64,000 nucleotides of DNA from Burkholderia cenocepacia (GTDB taxonomy: Bacteria; Pseudomonadota; Gammaproteobacteria; Burkholderiales; Burkholderiaceae): assembly GCF_900446215.1 (NCBI RefSeq), contig NZ_UAQZ01000001.1, positions 248,001 to 312,000 on the forward strand, given 5' to 3'. Positions 45,033-54,938 of this stretch are shown one piece after another. The notes under the pieces are model-generated. The model searched no databases, was not told the origin of the DNA, and saw nothing but the letters and a program-made list of their open reading frames with translations. Both the position numbers and the translations under genes were made by a program. The stretch's first letter is position 1. Every line of letters starts with the position of its first letter.

Positions 45033-45929
45033 TCACTCGTTATGCGTGCCGGCAAGTCGCGCGTCGAGCGCCGTCCGGAATGCCGCCAGCGCCGACGGCT
45101 CGGCGTCGGTCACGGCCCACCACGTCATCCCGGCCGCGTTCCAGCGGTCGAGCGCATAGCCCTGCGACACGGTCGTGTACGGGGCCGCCGGCCGCTCCCC
45201 GGCCGGCTGCACGTAGACGTCGACCACGTGCTGCCGGTGGCGGTAGACGAGCACCGCGACGCGGCGCCGCCCGACGTAGTCGAGCCGGCCGCCGACCAGC
45301 GCGAAGCCGCTCGCCGCGAGATCCTCGACCGGCGGCGCATAGTCGAGCCGGCCGTTGAACCACGGCTTGACCGTGTGCCGGTCGGTCGAGATCACGTCGA
45401 TGTCGCGCGCCGAGAGGTCGGCCCGCACGTGGCTCGCGACCAGTTCGTCGACCGTTCGGTCGGTGTCGGCGTGGCGGGCCGACCATGCCATTCCGCCCGC
45501 CGCCGCGAGCGCCATCAGCAACGCGACGCCCCAGCCGAGGCCCGGCAGCGCGGCCACGCGCGGGCCGGTGCCGGTCGATACCGGGCGTGCCGCCCCGCCC
45601 CGCCCGGTCAGCCACGCGAACCAGTCGCGCCCGCGCGGCCGCCGGGGCGGCGGTGACGGGGACTCCGGCCGCGGCTCGGCCCGCGACGGCGCATCGGCAC
45701 GCGCGTCGGCCGCTGCCGGCAGGCTCGCGAGGAGGCTTGCGCGCAGCGCGTCCGGCGCGCGGTGATAATCGGCCTGCCGCACGGCCTGCACCAGCGTGAC
45801 GATCCGCGCGCGTTCGCGGCGGCACGCATCGCACCCGTCGACATGCTGCTGGACCCGCAACGCATCGGGCGCCGACAGCTCGCGGTCGACGTCCGCGTCC
45901 AGCAACGCTCGCGCTTCGTTACAGTCCAT
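45033..45929 (-). CDS. Membrane anti-sigma factor with zinc-binding (ZAS-like) domain
   Basis: This 298-residue protein has a zf-HC2 domain at the N-terminus, with H29-x3-C33-x2-C36 plus C3, the pattern of zinc-containing anti-sigma factors. A Pro/Arg-rich linker (about 75-105) and one TM helix (about 131-150, LGWGVALLMALAAAGGMAW) follow. A periplasmic domain of about 145 residues starts with TVDELVASHVRADL. It should hold the adjacent ECF sigma factor inactive at the membrane. Its ATG at 45929 overlaps the sigma gene by 11 bp. An in-frame ATG at 45965 would deepen the overlap. The signal is unknown. Confidence 0.88.
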   Translation of the reverse strand: MDCNEARALLDADVDRELSAPDALRVQQHVDGCDACRRERARIVTLVQAVRQADYHRAPDALRASLLASLPAAADARADAPSRAEPRPESPSPPPRRPRGRDWFAWLTGRGGAARPVSTGTGPRVAALPGLGWGVALLMALAAAGGMAWSARHADTDRTVDELVASHVRADLSARDIDVISTDRHTVKPWFNGRLDYAPPVEDLAASGFALVGGRLDYVGRRRVAVLVYRHRQHVVDVYVQPAGERPAAPYTTVSQGYALDRWNAAGMTWWAVTDAEPSALAAFRTALDARLAGTHNE

Positions 45930-46560
45930 CGATAGCCTCCGATGCGGTTCCGCCCGCCGGCGCACGGCCCGGCCGGCCTTCGGTCGCCGGCGCGGGCGCG
46001 CCGCCCAGCAGCGCGGCGAGCTTGCGCCGGCCGCGCGCGAGCCGCGACATCACCGTGCCGACCGGCACGTCCACGATCGCCGCGATCTCGCGGTAGCTCA
46101 GGTCCTCCATCTCGCGCAGCACGAGCACCTCGCGGTATTCGGCCGGCAGCTTCGCGAGCGCCGCATTCACGAGCCGCACGTTCTCGCCGCGCAGCAGGTG
46201 CGCGAGCGGGTCCTCCGTCGCCGGCTGCCAGTCGTCCGGGACGTCGGCGTCGTCGAGCGTGTCGGGCAGCGCGACCTCGTGCGCCTGCGTGCGCCGCCGC
46301 CACTCGGTGTACCAGGTGTGGCGCACGATCGTCAGCAGCCACGGCCGCGCGTTGTCGCCGCGACACGAATCGACGAAGCGCAGCGCGCGCATGCACGCGT
46401 CCTGCACGACGTCGTCCGCATCGCCGGCGCTGCCGCTCAGCCAGCGCGCGAGGTTGTACGCGGCGTCGAGATGCGGCAGCACGAGCGCGCGAAACCGCTC
46501 GCCGCGCGCGCGCGCATCGTCCGCCGCCCGGTCATCGACCGCCTGTCCGGCTTGCCCCAC
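45919..46560 (-). CDS. ECF-family RNA polymerase sigma factor
   Basis: This 213-residue protein has region 2 (FRALVLPHLDAAYNLARWL, then DADDVVQDACMRALRF at about 40-55 and RPWLLTIVRHTWYTEWRRR) and region 4 (LPAEYREVLVLREMEDLSYREIAAI with the helix-turn-helix VPVGTVMSRLARGRRKL). No region 3 is present, as expected for an ECF factor. The start is placed at the GTG at 46560, which has a GGGAGG site four bases upstream. The open frame continues another 285 codons upstream without coding meaning. It is cotranscribed with the overlapping anti-sigma gene. The regulon cannot be read from this window. Confidence 0.9.
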   Translation of the reverse strand: MGQAGQAVDDRAADDARARGERFRALVLPHLDAAYNLARWLSGSAGDADDVVQDACMRALRFVDSCRGDNARPWLLTIVRHTWYTEWRRRTQAHEVALPDTLDDADVPDDWQPATEDPLAHLLRGENVRLVNAALAKLPAEYREVLVLREMEDLSYREIAAIVDVPVGTVMSRLARGRRKLAALLGGAPAPATEGRPGRAPAGGTASEAIDGL

Positions 46561-46727
46561 ATGGCCTCCCTGGTCCCGGCGGCCGACGCCGCGCCCGTTC
46601 CGCGCACGGCACCCGGACAGACCGGCAACGTGCGCGCTCGATGACCTTACCGCTGCTGCGTCGAGTTTATTCCCGCGCCGTGCGCATGAAGCGTAAAAAA
46701 TCGCCGGACGGCCCAGCCGGCCGCCCG

Positions 46728-47639
46728 TTACGGCGTGGTGCTCCAGTAACCGGGGCGCGCGTACGCGGCGCGCAGATAGTCGATGAAATAGCGCACGCGC
46801 GCCGGCACGTAGCGCTGCTGCGGGTAGACCGCGAGGATGTCGTAGTCGGGCAGCGCGTATTCGTCGAGTACGGTCTCGAGCTCGCCCGTTTCGAGCTGCG
46901 CGGCGATTTCCCACGTCGAACGCCAGCCGAGCCCGAGCCCCTCGGCCACCCAGCGGTGCAGCAGCTCGCCGTCGTTGCAGTCGAGATTGCCGGTCACGCG
47001 CATCGTCGCGATCTTGCCGTGACGCTGGAAGTACCAGCCGCGGTTCTGCCCGCCCTGCAGGTTGAACGCCAGGCAGTTGTGCTTCAGCAGGTCGTCGAGC
47101 GACTTCGGCCGCCCGTGCTTGCGGAAATAGTCGGGCGTGCCGCACACGACGCGCCGGTTCGACGCGAGCTTCACCGCGACGAAGTTCGGATCGACCGCGC
47201 CGCCGATCCGGATCGACAGGTCGTAGCCTTCGCGCACGAGATCGACGACGCGGTCGGTCAGGTTGAACGACAGCTGCATCTCCGGCTTGTCGGACAGGAA
47301 GCCGGGCGCGTGCGGCGCGACGTGCTTGCGCCCGAACGCGGCCGGCGCCGACACGATCAGGTGCCCGCTGACCGCGCGCCGGCCGGCGGCCAGCTCGTTC
47401 TCGGCCTGATCCCATTCGGACAGCAGCCCGCGGCAGCGCTCGAGGAACGCGGCGCCCTCCTCGCTGACGACCAGCCGCCGCGTCGAGCGGTACATCAGCT
47501 TCACGCCGAGGCGTTTCTCCAGCGCGTCGATGCGCCGCCCGAGCACCACCGGCGACACGCCCTCCTCGAGCGCCGCCGCCGCGAGGCTGCCCGCGTCCGC
47601 GACCCGCACGAACGTCTCGATCTGCTTGAAGCGATCCAT
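46728..47639 (-). CDS. LysR-family regulator of the glyoxylate operon (probable)
   Basis: This 303-residue protein has the LysR helix-turn-helix at residues 5-60 (MDRFKQIETFVRVADAGSLAAAA, then PVVLGRRIDALEKRLGVKL). The effector domain runs from about 92 to 300, with VSAPAAFGRKHVAPH and LEYALPDYDILAVYP-type strands. It is divergent from gcl-hyi-glxR across 171 bp, so control of that operon is the natural inference. The ATG at 47639 fits the family N-terminus, and the in-frame ATG at 47693 adds an Arg-rich stretch. The inducer is unknown; glyoxylate or allantoin-type metabolites are guesses. Confidence 0.9.
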   Translation of the reverse strand: MDRFKQIETFVRVADAGSLAAAALEEGVSPVVLGRRIDALEKRLGVKLMYRSTRRLVVSEEGAAFLERCRGLLSEWDQAENELAAGRRAVSGHLIVSAPAAFGRKHVAPHAPGFLSDKPEMQLSFNLTDRVVDLVREGYDLSIRIGGAVDPNFVAVKLASNRRVVCGTPDYFRKHGRPKSLDDLLKHNCLAFNLQGGQNRGWYFQRHGKIATMRVTGNLDCNDGELLHRWVAEGLGLGWRSTWEIAAQLETGELETVLDEYALPDYDILAVYPQQRYVPARVRYFIDYLRAAYARPGYWSTTP

Positions 47640-47810
47640 CTCCCGTCTCCGTCTCCGTTCCGACACCGGCGGGAAGCCCCGTCCGGCCGTCATTCCATAC
47701 TTTTAGTTTCGAAATAAGCGACTTCGGCTGATCTTATCAAACCTTTCCTGCATCCCTAAAGTGTCCTCAACAGACCGATTCGCAAGATTCCACTATCCAA
47801 GGAGACATTC
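47640..47810. promoter_or_regulatory. Divergent control region between the LysR gene and gcl
   Basis: This gap is the only AT-richer stretch around. It holds the palindrome TTTCGAAA (47707-47714) inside TTAGTTTCGAAATAA, a possible LysR or other dimer site. The gcl start has a strong AAGGAG ribosome binding site at 47799-47804. No convincing -35/-10 pair was assigned. Confidence 0.45.
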
Positions 47811-49586
<1,776 letters not shown>

Positions 49587-49629
49587 CCTGCAAGACTTTT
49601 TTGACTGACCGACCGAAGAGGCTTAGCTC

Positions 49630-50439
49630 ATGCCGAAGTTTGCTGCAAACCTGACCATGCTGTTCAACGAAGTGCCGTTCCTCGACCGCTTCAAGGCGGC
49701 CGCGGACGCGGGCTTCGACGCCGTCGAGTTCCTGTTCCCGTACCCGTATGCGAAAGAGGAACTCGCCGAACGGCTCGAGACCAACCGTCTGCGCCTCGTG
49801 CTGCACAACCTGCCCGCCGGCAACTGGGATCAGGGCGAGCGCGGCATCGCGTGCCTGCCCGATCGCGTCGGCGAATTCCAGGAAGGCGTCGGCCGCGCGA
49901 TCGAGTATGCGAAGGCGCTGAAGGTGCCGCAGCTGAACTGCCTCGTCGGCATCCCGTCGGCGAGCACGGCGCGCGACAAGACGTTCGTCACGATCGTCGA
50001 CAACCTGCGCTTCGCGGCCGACGCGCTCAAGCGCGAAGGCATCCGCCTGCTCGTCGAGCCGTGCAACAGCTTCGACATCCCGGGCTTCGCGCTGAACCGC
50101 TCGTCGGAAGGGCTCGACGTGATCCGCGCGGTCGGCTCGGACAACCTGTTCCTGCAGTACGACATCTATCACATGCAACGCATGGAAGGCGAACTGGCCG
50201 CGACGATCGAACGCAACCTCGCATCGATCGGCCACGTCCAGCTCGCGGACAACCCGGGCCGCAACGAGCCGGGCACCGGCGAGATCAACTATGCGTTCCT
50301 GTTCGCGCTGCTCGACCGGCTCGGCTATGCCGGCTACGTCGGCTGCGAATACAAGCCCCGTACCACCACGACGGAAGGCCTCGGCTGGCTGCAAAGCGTA
50401 GCCGGCTGCGCACCGGCCTCGGCGCGTCGCGCCGCCTGA
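49630..50439 (+). CDS. hyi: Hydroxypyruvate isomerase
   Basis: This 269-residue TIM-barrel protein of the AP-endonuclease-2 superfamily interconverts hydroxypyruvate and tartronate semialdehyde. It opens with MPKFAANLTMLFNEVPFLDRF (shown as PKFAANLTMLFNE), and has LVEPCNSFDIPGF with the metal-binding glutamate near 140 and GCEYKPRTTTTEGLGWL near 238-254. The start has no strong Shine-Dalgarno but follows gcl by 43 bp. The order gcl-hyi-glxR is the conserved E. coli arrangement. Confidence 0.96.
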   Translation: MPKFAANLTMLFNEVPFLDRFKAAADAGFDAVEFLFPYPYAKEELAERLETNRLRLVLHNLPAGNWDQGERGIACLPDRVGEFQEGVGRAIEYAKALKVPQLNCLVGIPSASTARDKTFVTIVDNLRFAADALKREGIRLLVEPCNSFDIPGFALNRSSEGLDVIRAVGSDNLFLQYDIYHMQRMEGELAATIERNLASIGHVQLADNPGRNEPGTGEINYAFLFALLDRLGYAGYVGCEYKPRTTTTEGLGWLQSVAGCAPASARRAA

Positions 50440-50480
50440 GTCGCGCCCTTTCCGTTTTCAGCCCTATAGGAGACTTTCAC

Positions 50481-51374
50481 ATGGCAACCATCGGTTTCAT
50501 CGGCCTCGGCATCATGGGCGCGCACATGGCGCGCAACCTGCTCAAGGGCGATCATCAACTCGTCGTGAACGGCGCGTTCCCGATCCCGGACGACCTGCGC
50601 GGCAGCGCGAAGGTCGTCGCGAACTCGACCGAAGTCGCGCAGCACGCCGACATCATCATCTCGATGGTGCCGGACACGCCGGACGTACGTAACGTGCTGT
50701 TCGCCGACGACGGCGTCGCGAAGGGCCTGACGGCCGGCAAGCTCGTGATCGACATGAGCTCGATCTCGCCGCTCGACACGCAGGCATTCGCGAAGCAGAT
50801 TAACGCGCTCGGCTGCGACTACCTCGACGCGCCGGTGTCCGGCGGCGAAGTCGGCGCACGCGAAGCGACGCTGACGATCATGGTCGGCGGACCGGAGAAG
50901 GCATTCGAGCGCGCGAAGCCGCTGTTCGAGAAGATGGGCAAGAACATCACGCTCGTCGGCGACAACGGCGCGGGCCAGACCTGCAAGGTCGCGAACCAGA
51001 TCATCGTCGCGCTGAACATCGAGGCGGTCGGCGAGGCGCTGCTGTTCGCCGCCCGTTCGGGCGCCGATCCGGAGCGCGTGCGCCAGGCGCTGATGGGCGG
51101 CTTCGCCGCGTCGCGCATCCTCGAAGTGCACGGTGCGCGCATGACCAAGCGCACGTTCGATCCGGGCTTCCGCATCGAGCTGCACCAGAAGGACCTGAAC
51201 CTCGCGCTCGACGGCGCGCGCAAGCTCGGCCTCGCGCTGCCGCACACCGCGAGCGCGCAGCAGCTGTTCAGCGTGTGCGCGTCGCACGGCGGCAAGGCAT
51301 GGGATCACTCGGCACTCGTGCGCGCGCTCGAGATCATGTCGAACTTCGAGATCGGCCAGACGCCGGCCGCGTAA
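50481..51374 (+). CDS. glxR: Tartronate semialdehyde reductase
   Basis: This 297-residue beta-hydroxyacid dehydrogenase reduces tartronate semialdehyde to glycerate. It has the NAD motif GFIGLGIMGAHMARNL at 5-20, the substrate motif DAPVSGGEVGA at 116-126 and catalytic K169 in GAGQTCKVANQ. The ATG at 50481 has an AGGAG site. It follows hyi by 41 bp. No glycerate kinase gene follows in the window, so the last step is encoded elsewhere. Confidence 0.96.
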   Translation: MATIGFIGLGIMGAHMARNLLKGDHQLVVNGAFPIPDDLRGSAKVVANSTEVAQHADIIISMVPDTPDVRNVLFADDGVAKGLTAGKLVIDMSSISPLDTQAFAKQINALGCDYLDAPVSGGEVGAREATLTIMVGGPEKAFERAKPLFEKMGKNITLVGDNGAGQTCKVANQIIVALNIEAVGEALLFAARSGADPERVRQALMGGFAASRILEVHGARMTKRTFDPGFRIELHQKDLNLALDGARKLGLALPHTASAQQLFSVCASHGGKAWDHSALVRALEIMSNFEIGQTPAA

Positions 51375-51833
51375 CGCGGATGCCGCAACGCGCGTTTGTG
51401 CTGCGATGGCGCAGGCGCGCGACGAATACACGTGACTCGGCCGCGGCCGGTCGCATCGATGCGCGCCGCACGCGCGCATCACGGTGGGGCGCCCCGCCCT
51501 GCATCGCCAACGGCATGCGGGACGGGGCGAAAAACGCCGCTCTGGGCTGAGAGCGGCGTGGTGGGGTCCGCAGCGGCACCCGGCGGCGCCGGGGAAGCCT
51601 TGGTCGGTCAGACGTCGTCGTCGGGTGTCCGCCTGTCGGATTTCGCGTATTACATTTCTTTACGTTCGAGCGTGCGATTTTTCATGCAATCGTCGCGTTG
51701 AACGCCTACACTTTCGCCACGCCTTTCGAGAAAACCGCCGCGCTTGCGCGCCCTTCCGGGCCCGCCCCCAGCGCGGTGTTTTTTTCGCCACTTCACGGCG
51801 CGTTTTCTTTTCAACCACCTAAGGAGTGCAACG
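51375..51833. other. 459-bp non-coding region with two hairpins
   Basis: No credible gene is present. A 10-bp perfect stem ACGCCGCTCT / AGAGCGGCGT (51534-51543 with 51550-51559) is flanked by AAAAA on its left side. It would therefore be a terminator only for transcripts running on the minus strand, where no gene is known. A second, plus-strand hairpin with a T run lies at 51738-51785. GGGGCGCCCC (51486-51495) is a short palindrome. A possible -10, TACACT, lies at about 51710-51715. Confidence 0.6.
51738..51785 (+). terminator. Terminator-like hairpin in the LysM gene leader
   Basis: CCGCGCT (51738-51744) pairs with AGCGCGG (51770-51776). GCCC/GGGC pair inside the loop, and TGTTTTTTT follows. 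It lies only about 50 bp before the start codon of the LysM gene and so may attenuate it or end a short upstream RNA. Confidence 0.6.
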
Positions 51834-52304
51834 ATGGGTCTTCTTTCGTTTATCAAGGAGGCGGGTGAAAAACTGCTGGGTCACGCCGATGCACAGGCAG
51901 CGGAAGATCCGAATGCCGCGAACCAGACCGCGGCCGATGCCATCAAGAACTACATCAGCTCGCAAGGCCTCGACACGTCGAACCTGACCGTCGCGTTCGA
52001 CGGCGCATCGCGCACCGTCACGCTGTCGGGCAGCGTCGCCGATCTCGACACGAAGGCGAAGGTCAAGGTCGCGGCCGGCAACGTGCAGGGTGTCGCGGGC
52101 GTCAACGACGACGATCTGCAGCCGGACGATCCGGAAGTGCAGTACCACGACGTGAAGCCGGGCGACACGCTGTCGGCGATCGCCAAGGAAGTGTATGGCG
52201 ACGCGAACAAGTATCCGGTGATCTTCGAAGCGAACAAGCCGATGCTGTCGAGCCCGGACCGGATCTACCCGGGCCAGAAGCTCGTGATTCCGCCGCAGTC
52301 CTGA
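51834..52304 (+). CDS. BON-LysM domain protein (Kbp/YgaU-like)
   Basis: This 156-residue protein has an N-terminal helix (MGLLSFIKEAGEKLLG), a BON domain at about 30-95 (IKNYISSQGLDTSNLTVAF, then TLSGSVADLDTKAKV) and a C-terminal LysM domain at about 104-154 (YHDVKPGDTLSAIAKEVYGD, KYPVIFEANKP, IYPGQKLVIP). There is no signal peptide, as in E. coli Kbp (YgaU), a cytosolic potassium-binding protein of the same layout. The ATG at 51834 has an AAGGAG site. The preceding leader contains a terminator-like hairpin, and a strong terminator follows. Confidence 0.92.
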   Translation: MGLLSFIKEAGEKLLGHADAQAAEDPNAANQTAADAIKNYISSQGLDTSNLTVAFDGASRTVTLSGSVADLDTKAKVKVAAGNVQGVAGVNDDDLQPDDPEVQYHDVKPGDTLSAIAKEVYGDANKYPVIFEANKPMLSSPDRIYPGQKLVIPPQS

Positions 52305-52330
52305 GCGTTCGCGCAGCACTGACGCAAAAA

Positions 52331-52360
52331 ATGGCAGGCCATTGGCCTGCCATTTTTTTA
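52331..52360. terminator. Bidirectional terminator between the LysM and asparaginase genes
   Basis: ATGGCAGGCC / GGCCTGCCAT (52331-52340 with 52344-52353), a 3-nt loop, T tract on the right and A tract on the left, so it serves both convergent genes. Confidence 0.92.
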
Positions 52361-52395
52361 TGCACGCTGCACGACGTCCGCGCGGCGACCGTCGG

Positions 52396-53418
52396 TCACA
52401 GCGTATCGAACGCGCGCTGCAGGGCGTCGCGATCGTGGATGCCGTTCGCGAGCGCGAGCATCAGCAGCACGCGCGCCTTGAACGGGTGCAGCGAGCCCGC
52501 GCTCACGAAACCGAGCGCATCGTCGCTCGCGGCGCCGTTGCGCATCACGTGCCCCGAACCCACGCGCGACGCGCGGACCACCGCCACGCCCGCCTTCACC
52601 GCATCGGCGAGCGCCGACTGCAGCGTCGCATGGATCGAGCCATTGCCGGTACCCGCGACGACGAGGCCGCGCACGCCGGCCGCGACGAGCGCGTCGACGG
52701 CCGTGCGCGTCACGCCCGCATAGCTCGCGACGACTTCGACCAGCGGCCAGCTCGCCGCGATCGCCAGTTGCGTGTCGCGGGTACGCGTGACGCGGCGCGC
52801 GAATTCGACGCGGCCGTCCTGCACCCAGCCGAGCGCACCGAGCTCCGGCGACTGGAACGCGTCGACTGCATAAGTGCTCGTCTTGACGACGTCGCGCGCG
52901 CCGTGGATCCGGTTGTTGAACGCGACCAGCACGCCCTGCCCGTGCGCGGCCGGATGGGCGGCCACTGTCACCGCGTTCAGCAGGTTCAGCGGGCCGTCGG
53001 ACGACAGCGCGGTTGCCGGCCGCATCGCGGCCGTCAGCACGACCGGCTTGTCGCCTTTCACGACCAGATGCAGCGCATACGCGGTCTCCTCGAGCGTATC
53101 GGTGCCGTGGGTGATCACGATGCCGTCGATCGCCGGGTCGGCCATCAGCGCGTCGATCCGTGCGGCGAGCGTGTTCCACAGCGGCAGCGCGAGATCCTTG
53201 CTGTCGATGCTGGCGACCTGCTCCGCGTCGATGCGCGCGACGGACGCGAGCGCCGGCACGGCGTCGACCAGGAAACTGACGCCGAGCGCGCCGGCCTGGT
53301 AGCCGGCCGTGCTGGCCGCGTCGGGCGCGGCGCCGGCGATCGTGCCGCCGGTGGCGAGGACGGCGATGCGCGGCAGCGCCGGCGCGGACGAAGGGGATGC
53401 GGTGTTCGGTGTATTCAT
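52396..53418 (-). CDS. Asparaginase
   Basis: This 340-residue protein of the bacterial asparaginase/glutaminase family hydrolyses asparagine to aspartate and ammonia. The nucleophile threonine is T26 in ATGGTIAG, and the second catalytic block is HGTDTLEETA with T106-D107. The N-terminus is polar (Thr/Ser/Pro-rich) with no signal peptide, so the enzyme appears cytoplasmic although the sequence style (KPVVLTAAMRPATALSSDGP) resembles the high-affinity type II class. I therefore give no symbol. It is convergent with the LysM gene and shares a terminator with it. Confidence 0.93.
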   Translation of the reverse strand: MNTPNTASPSSAPALPRIAVLATGGTIAGAAPDAASTAGYQAGALGVSFLVDAVPALASVARIDAEQVASIDSKDLALPLWNTLAARIDALMADPAIDGIVITHGTDTLEETAYALHLVVKGDKPVVLTAAMRPATALSSDGPLNLLNAVTVAAHPAAHGQGVLVAFNNRIHGARDVVKTSTYAVDAFQSPELGALGWVQDGRVEFARRVTRTRDTQLAIAASWPLVEVVASYAGVTRTAVDALVAAGVRGLVVAGTGNGSIHATLQSALADAVKAGVAVVRASRVGSGHVMRNGAASDDALGFVSAGSLHPFKARVLLMLALANGIHDRDALQRAFDTL

Positions 53419-53568
53419 GGCCGCGATTGTAATGGCTCGCGGCCGCGAGCCGGCGGGTTCCGGCGCGGCAGCCGGCCGTTGCCGGCGCGCGTCATGGTTT
53501 GTCCCGATCCCCGCGCCGCACGCGCCGTCAACGGCCGTGGCGTCCGCAACGTTATAGGAAGTGCCGTT

Positions 53569-53597
53569 TTGGTGTTTTCACATTGATTTGCCATAAT
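53569..53597 (+). promoter_or_regulatory. Predicted promoter of the psiF-like gene
   Basis: TTGGTG (53569-53574), a 17-bp spacer and CATAAT (53592-53597). It lies in an AT-rich patch about 93 bp before the start codon. No Pho box was recognised nearby. Confidence 0.5.
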
Positions 53598-53689
53598 CGG
53601 AACGCGTGGTGCGATGTGGCCCTGTCCTCATCGCGTCGTGCGTCGTGACGGCGTCGATCACGCGCAATTCACCCCATGGGAGTGTCGAA

Positions 53690-53980
53690 ATGAAAATCCA
53701 ATCGCTCGTAGCCGCAGTGCTTCTCGGCGGCATGCTGGCTTCCCCCGCATTCGCGGCGAACAGCCAGCAGGACAAGATGAAGGCCTGTAACACGCAGGCA
53801 GCCGGCAAGACGGGCGACGAACGCAAGGCGTTCATGAAGGACTGCCTGTCGGCAAAGCCCGCAAAGGCAATGACGCAGCAGGAGAAGATGAAGGCATGCA
53901 ACACGCAGGCCACCGGCAAGAAGGGTGACGATCGCAAGGCGTTCATGAAGAGCTGCCTGAGCAACCAGCCGGCCGCCTGA
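53690..53980 (+). CDS. psiF: PsiF-repeat secreted protein
   Basis: This 96-residue protein has a signal peptide (residues 1-23, ending SPAFAA). It is followed by two near-identical PsiF repeats of about 30 residues, each with KMKACNTQA and a second cysteine in RKAFMKDCLS or RKAFMKSCLS. PsiF of E. coli is phosphate-starvation induced and of unknown function. Each repeat has two cysteines, which may pair in the periplasm. The ATG at 53690 directly precedes the signal peptide. A terminator follows at 54002. Confidence 0.9.
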   Translation: MKIQSLVAAVLLGGMLASPAFAANSQQDKMKACNTQAAGKTGDERKAFMKDCLSAKPAKAMTQQEKMKACNTQATGKKGDDRKAFMKSCLSNQPAA

Positions 53981-54001
53981 GTCCCGGCGCTCCCGTCCCG
54001 A

Positions 54002-54040
54002 ATGCCGCGCCCCGCTTCGGCGGGCGCGGCATTTTCGTTT
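54002..54040 (+). terminator. Terminator after psiF
   Basis: A GC-rich stem of about 13 bp with a TTCG loop (54002-54032) is followed by TTTTCGTTTTCG. Confidence 0.85.
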
Positions 54041-54239
54041 TCGTTGCACGCGCATCGACGTGCGCCATTCGGCCTTTCCCGCCCCGTTTTTCCGGCCCGC
54101 CGTCACGACGCCGCCACATGGTGCGGCAATTCGCCGCGTTTTCTTCTATGATGGCTGCAACGCGGCCCACCCAAGACCAAGAAGCGCCATCGGGCCGCCC
54201 TCGAGACGGACGCGCACGCGCGTCAAACGGAGGCTTTGG

Positions 54240-54689
54240 ATGGCATGGAGACAACACCGCTGGTTCCGCCGCTGGCTGATCGTGATCGTGTTCTGGGCGG
54301 TGCCCGTCGCGATCATCGCCGTGCGCGAGATCCGCGAGGAAATGGCCTACAACAAGGCGGACCTGCAGCTCGCGCTGACCACCTGGCAGCTCACCGATGC
54401 GCAGCAGGCCGCCGGCGCCGCCGCGAAGTGCCACGGGGATCCTGACGACGCGCGCGCGGCCGGCTGCCCGGCCGACGTGCTCGCCGCCAACGCACCGCGC
54501 CAGCAGGCGGCCCGCGACGAATACGTGGTGCGCCGCAATACGCTCGCCGGCTACCTGTGGCATGCGTTCGTCGGCTACTGGGTCGTCCCGGCCGCGTTCC
54601 TGTTCGCCTGCGGCGTCGTGATCGCGCTGATCCGCCGCGCGCTGCGCCGCCCGCCGATCAAGCCGCCCGTTCCGCCTGTCACGCACTGA
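54240..54689 (+). CDS. Small membrane protein of unknown function
   Basis: This 149-residue protein has a basic N-terminus (MAWRQHRWFRRW), one TM helix at about 12-29 and a second at about 107-130 (VGYWVVPAAFLFACGVVIALI). A polar central loop of about 75 residues holds two cysteines (C64, C76) and an Ala/Gln/Asp-rich stretch. The C-terminus is Arg/Pro-rich. The topology suggests a periplasmic loop. The start at 54240 has a GGAGG site 6 nt upstream, which makes it likely to be translated. I do not recognise the family. It stands between the PsiF and SYLF genes. Confidence 0.7.
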   Translation: MAWRQHRWFRRWLIVIVFWAVPVAIIAVREIREEMAYNKADLQLALTTWQLTDAQQAAGAAAKCHGDPDDARAAGCPADVLAANAPRQQAARDEYVVRRNTLAGYLWHAFVGYWVVPAAFLFACGVVIALIRRALRRPPIKPPVPPVTH

Positions 54690-54938
54690 CACCGACACGC
54701 GCCGCGGGCGCCGCCGCCCCCCGCTCGACCACTGCGTTCCCCGCATGCCGCCCCCGCGCGAAGCGCGCCTGGCGCTCGGGCGCCGCTCCGTCCGTTGGCG
54801 CGCCGCGACACCCTCGCGCGATTTGACGCTTTTTCACGTGGCAACGAAAAGAGGCCGTAATCCGCTGTGATATAACTGCCGACGTGATCCGCTCCTTGAG
54901 CGAGACTCACTCCGAACATCATCCGATGGAGAACAACG

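Noticed and set aside
46561..47415. Upstream extension of the ECF sigma frame by about 285 codons
   Set aside because: The extension overlaps the LysR gene in another frame and is Arg-rich without motif; a GTG with a ribosome binding site gives a normal ECF length.
51486..51495. GGGGCGCCCC palindrome
   Set aside because: Short G/C palindromes are expected by chance at this base composition, and no gene or repeat copy is tied to it.
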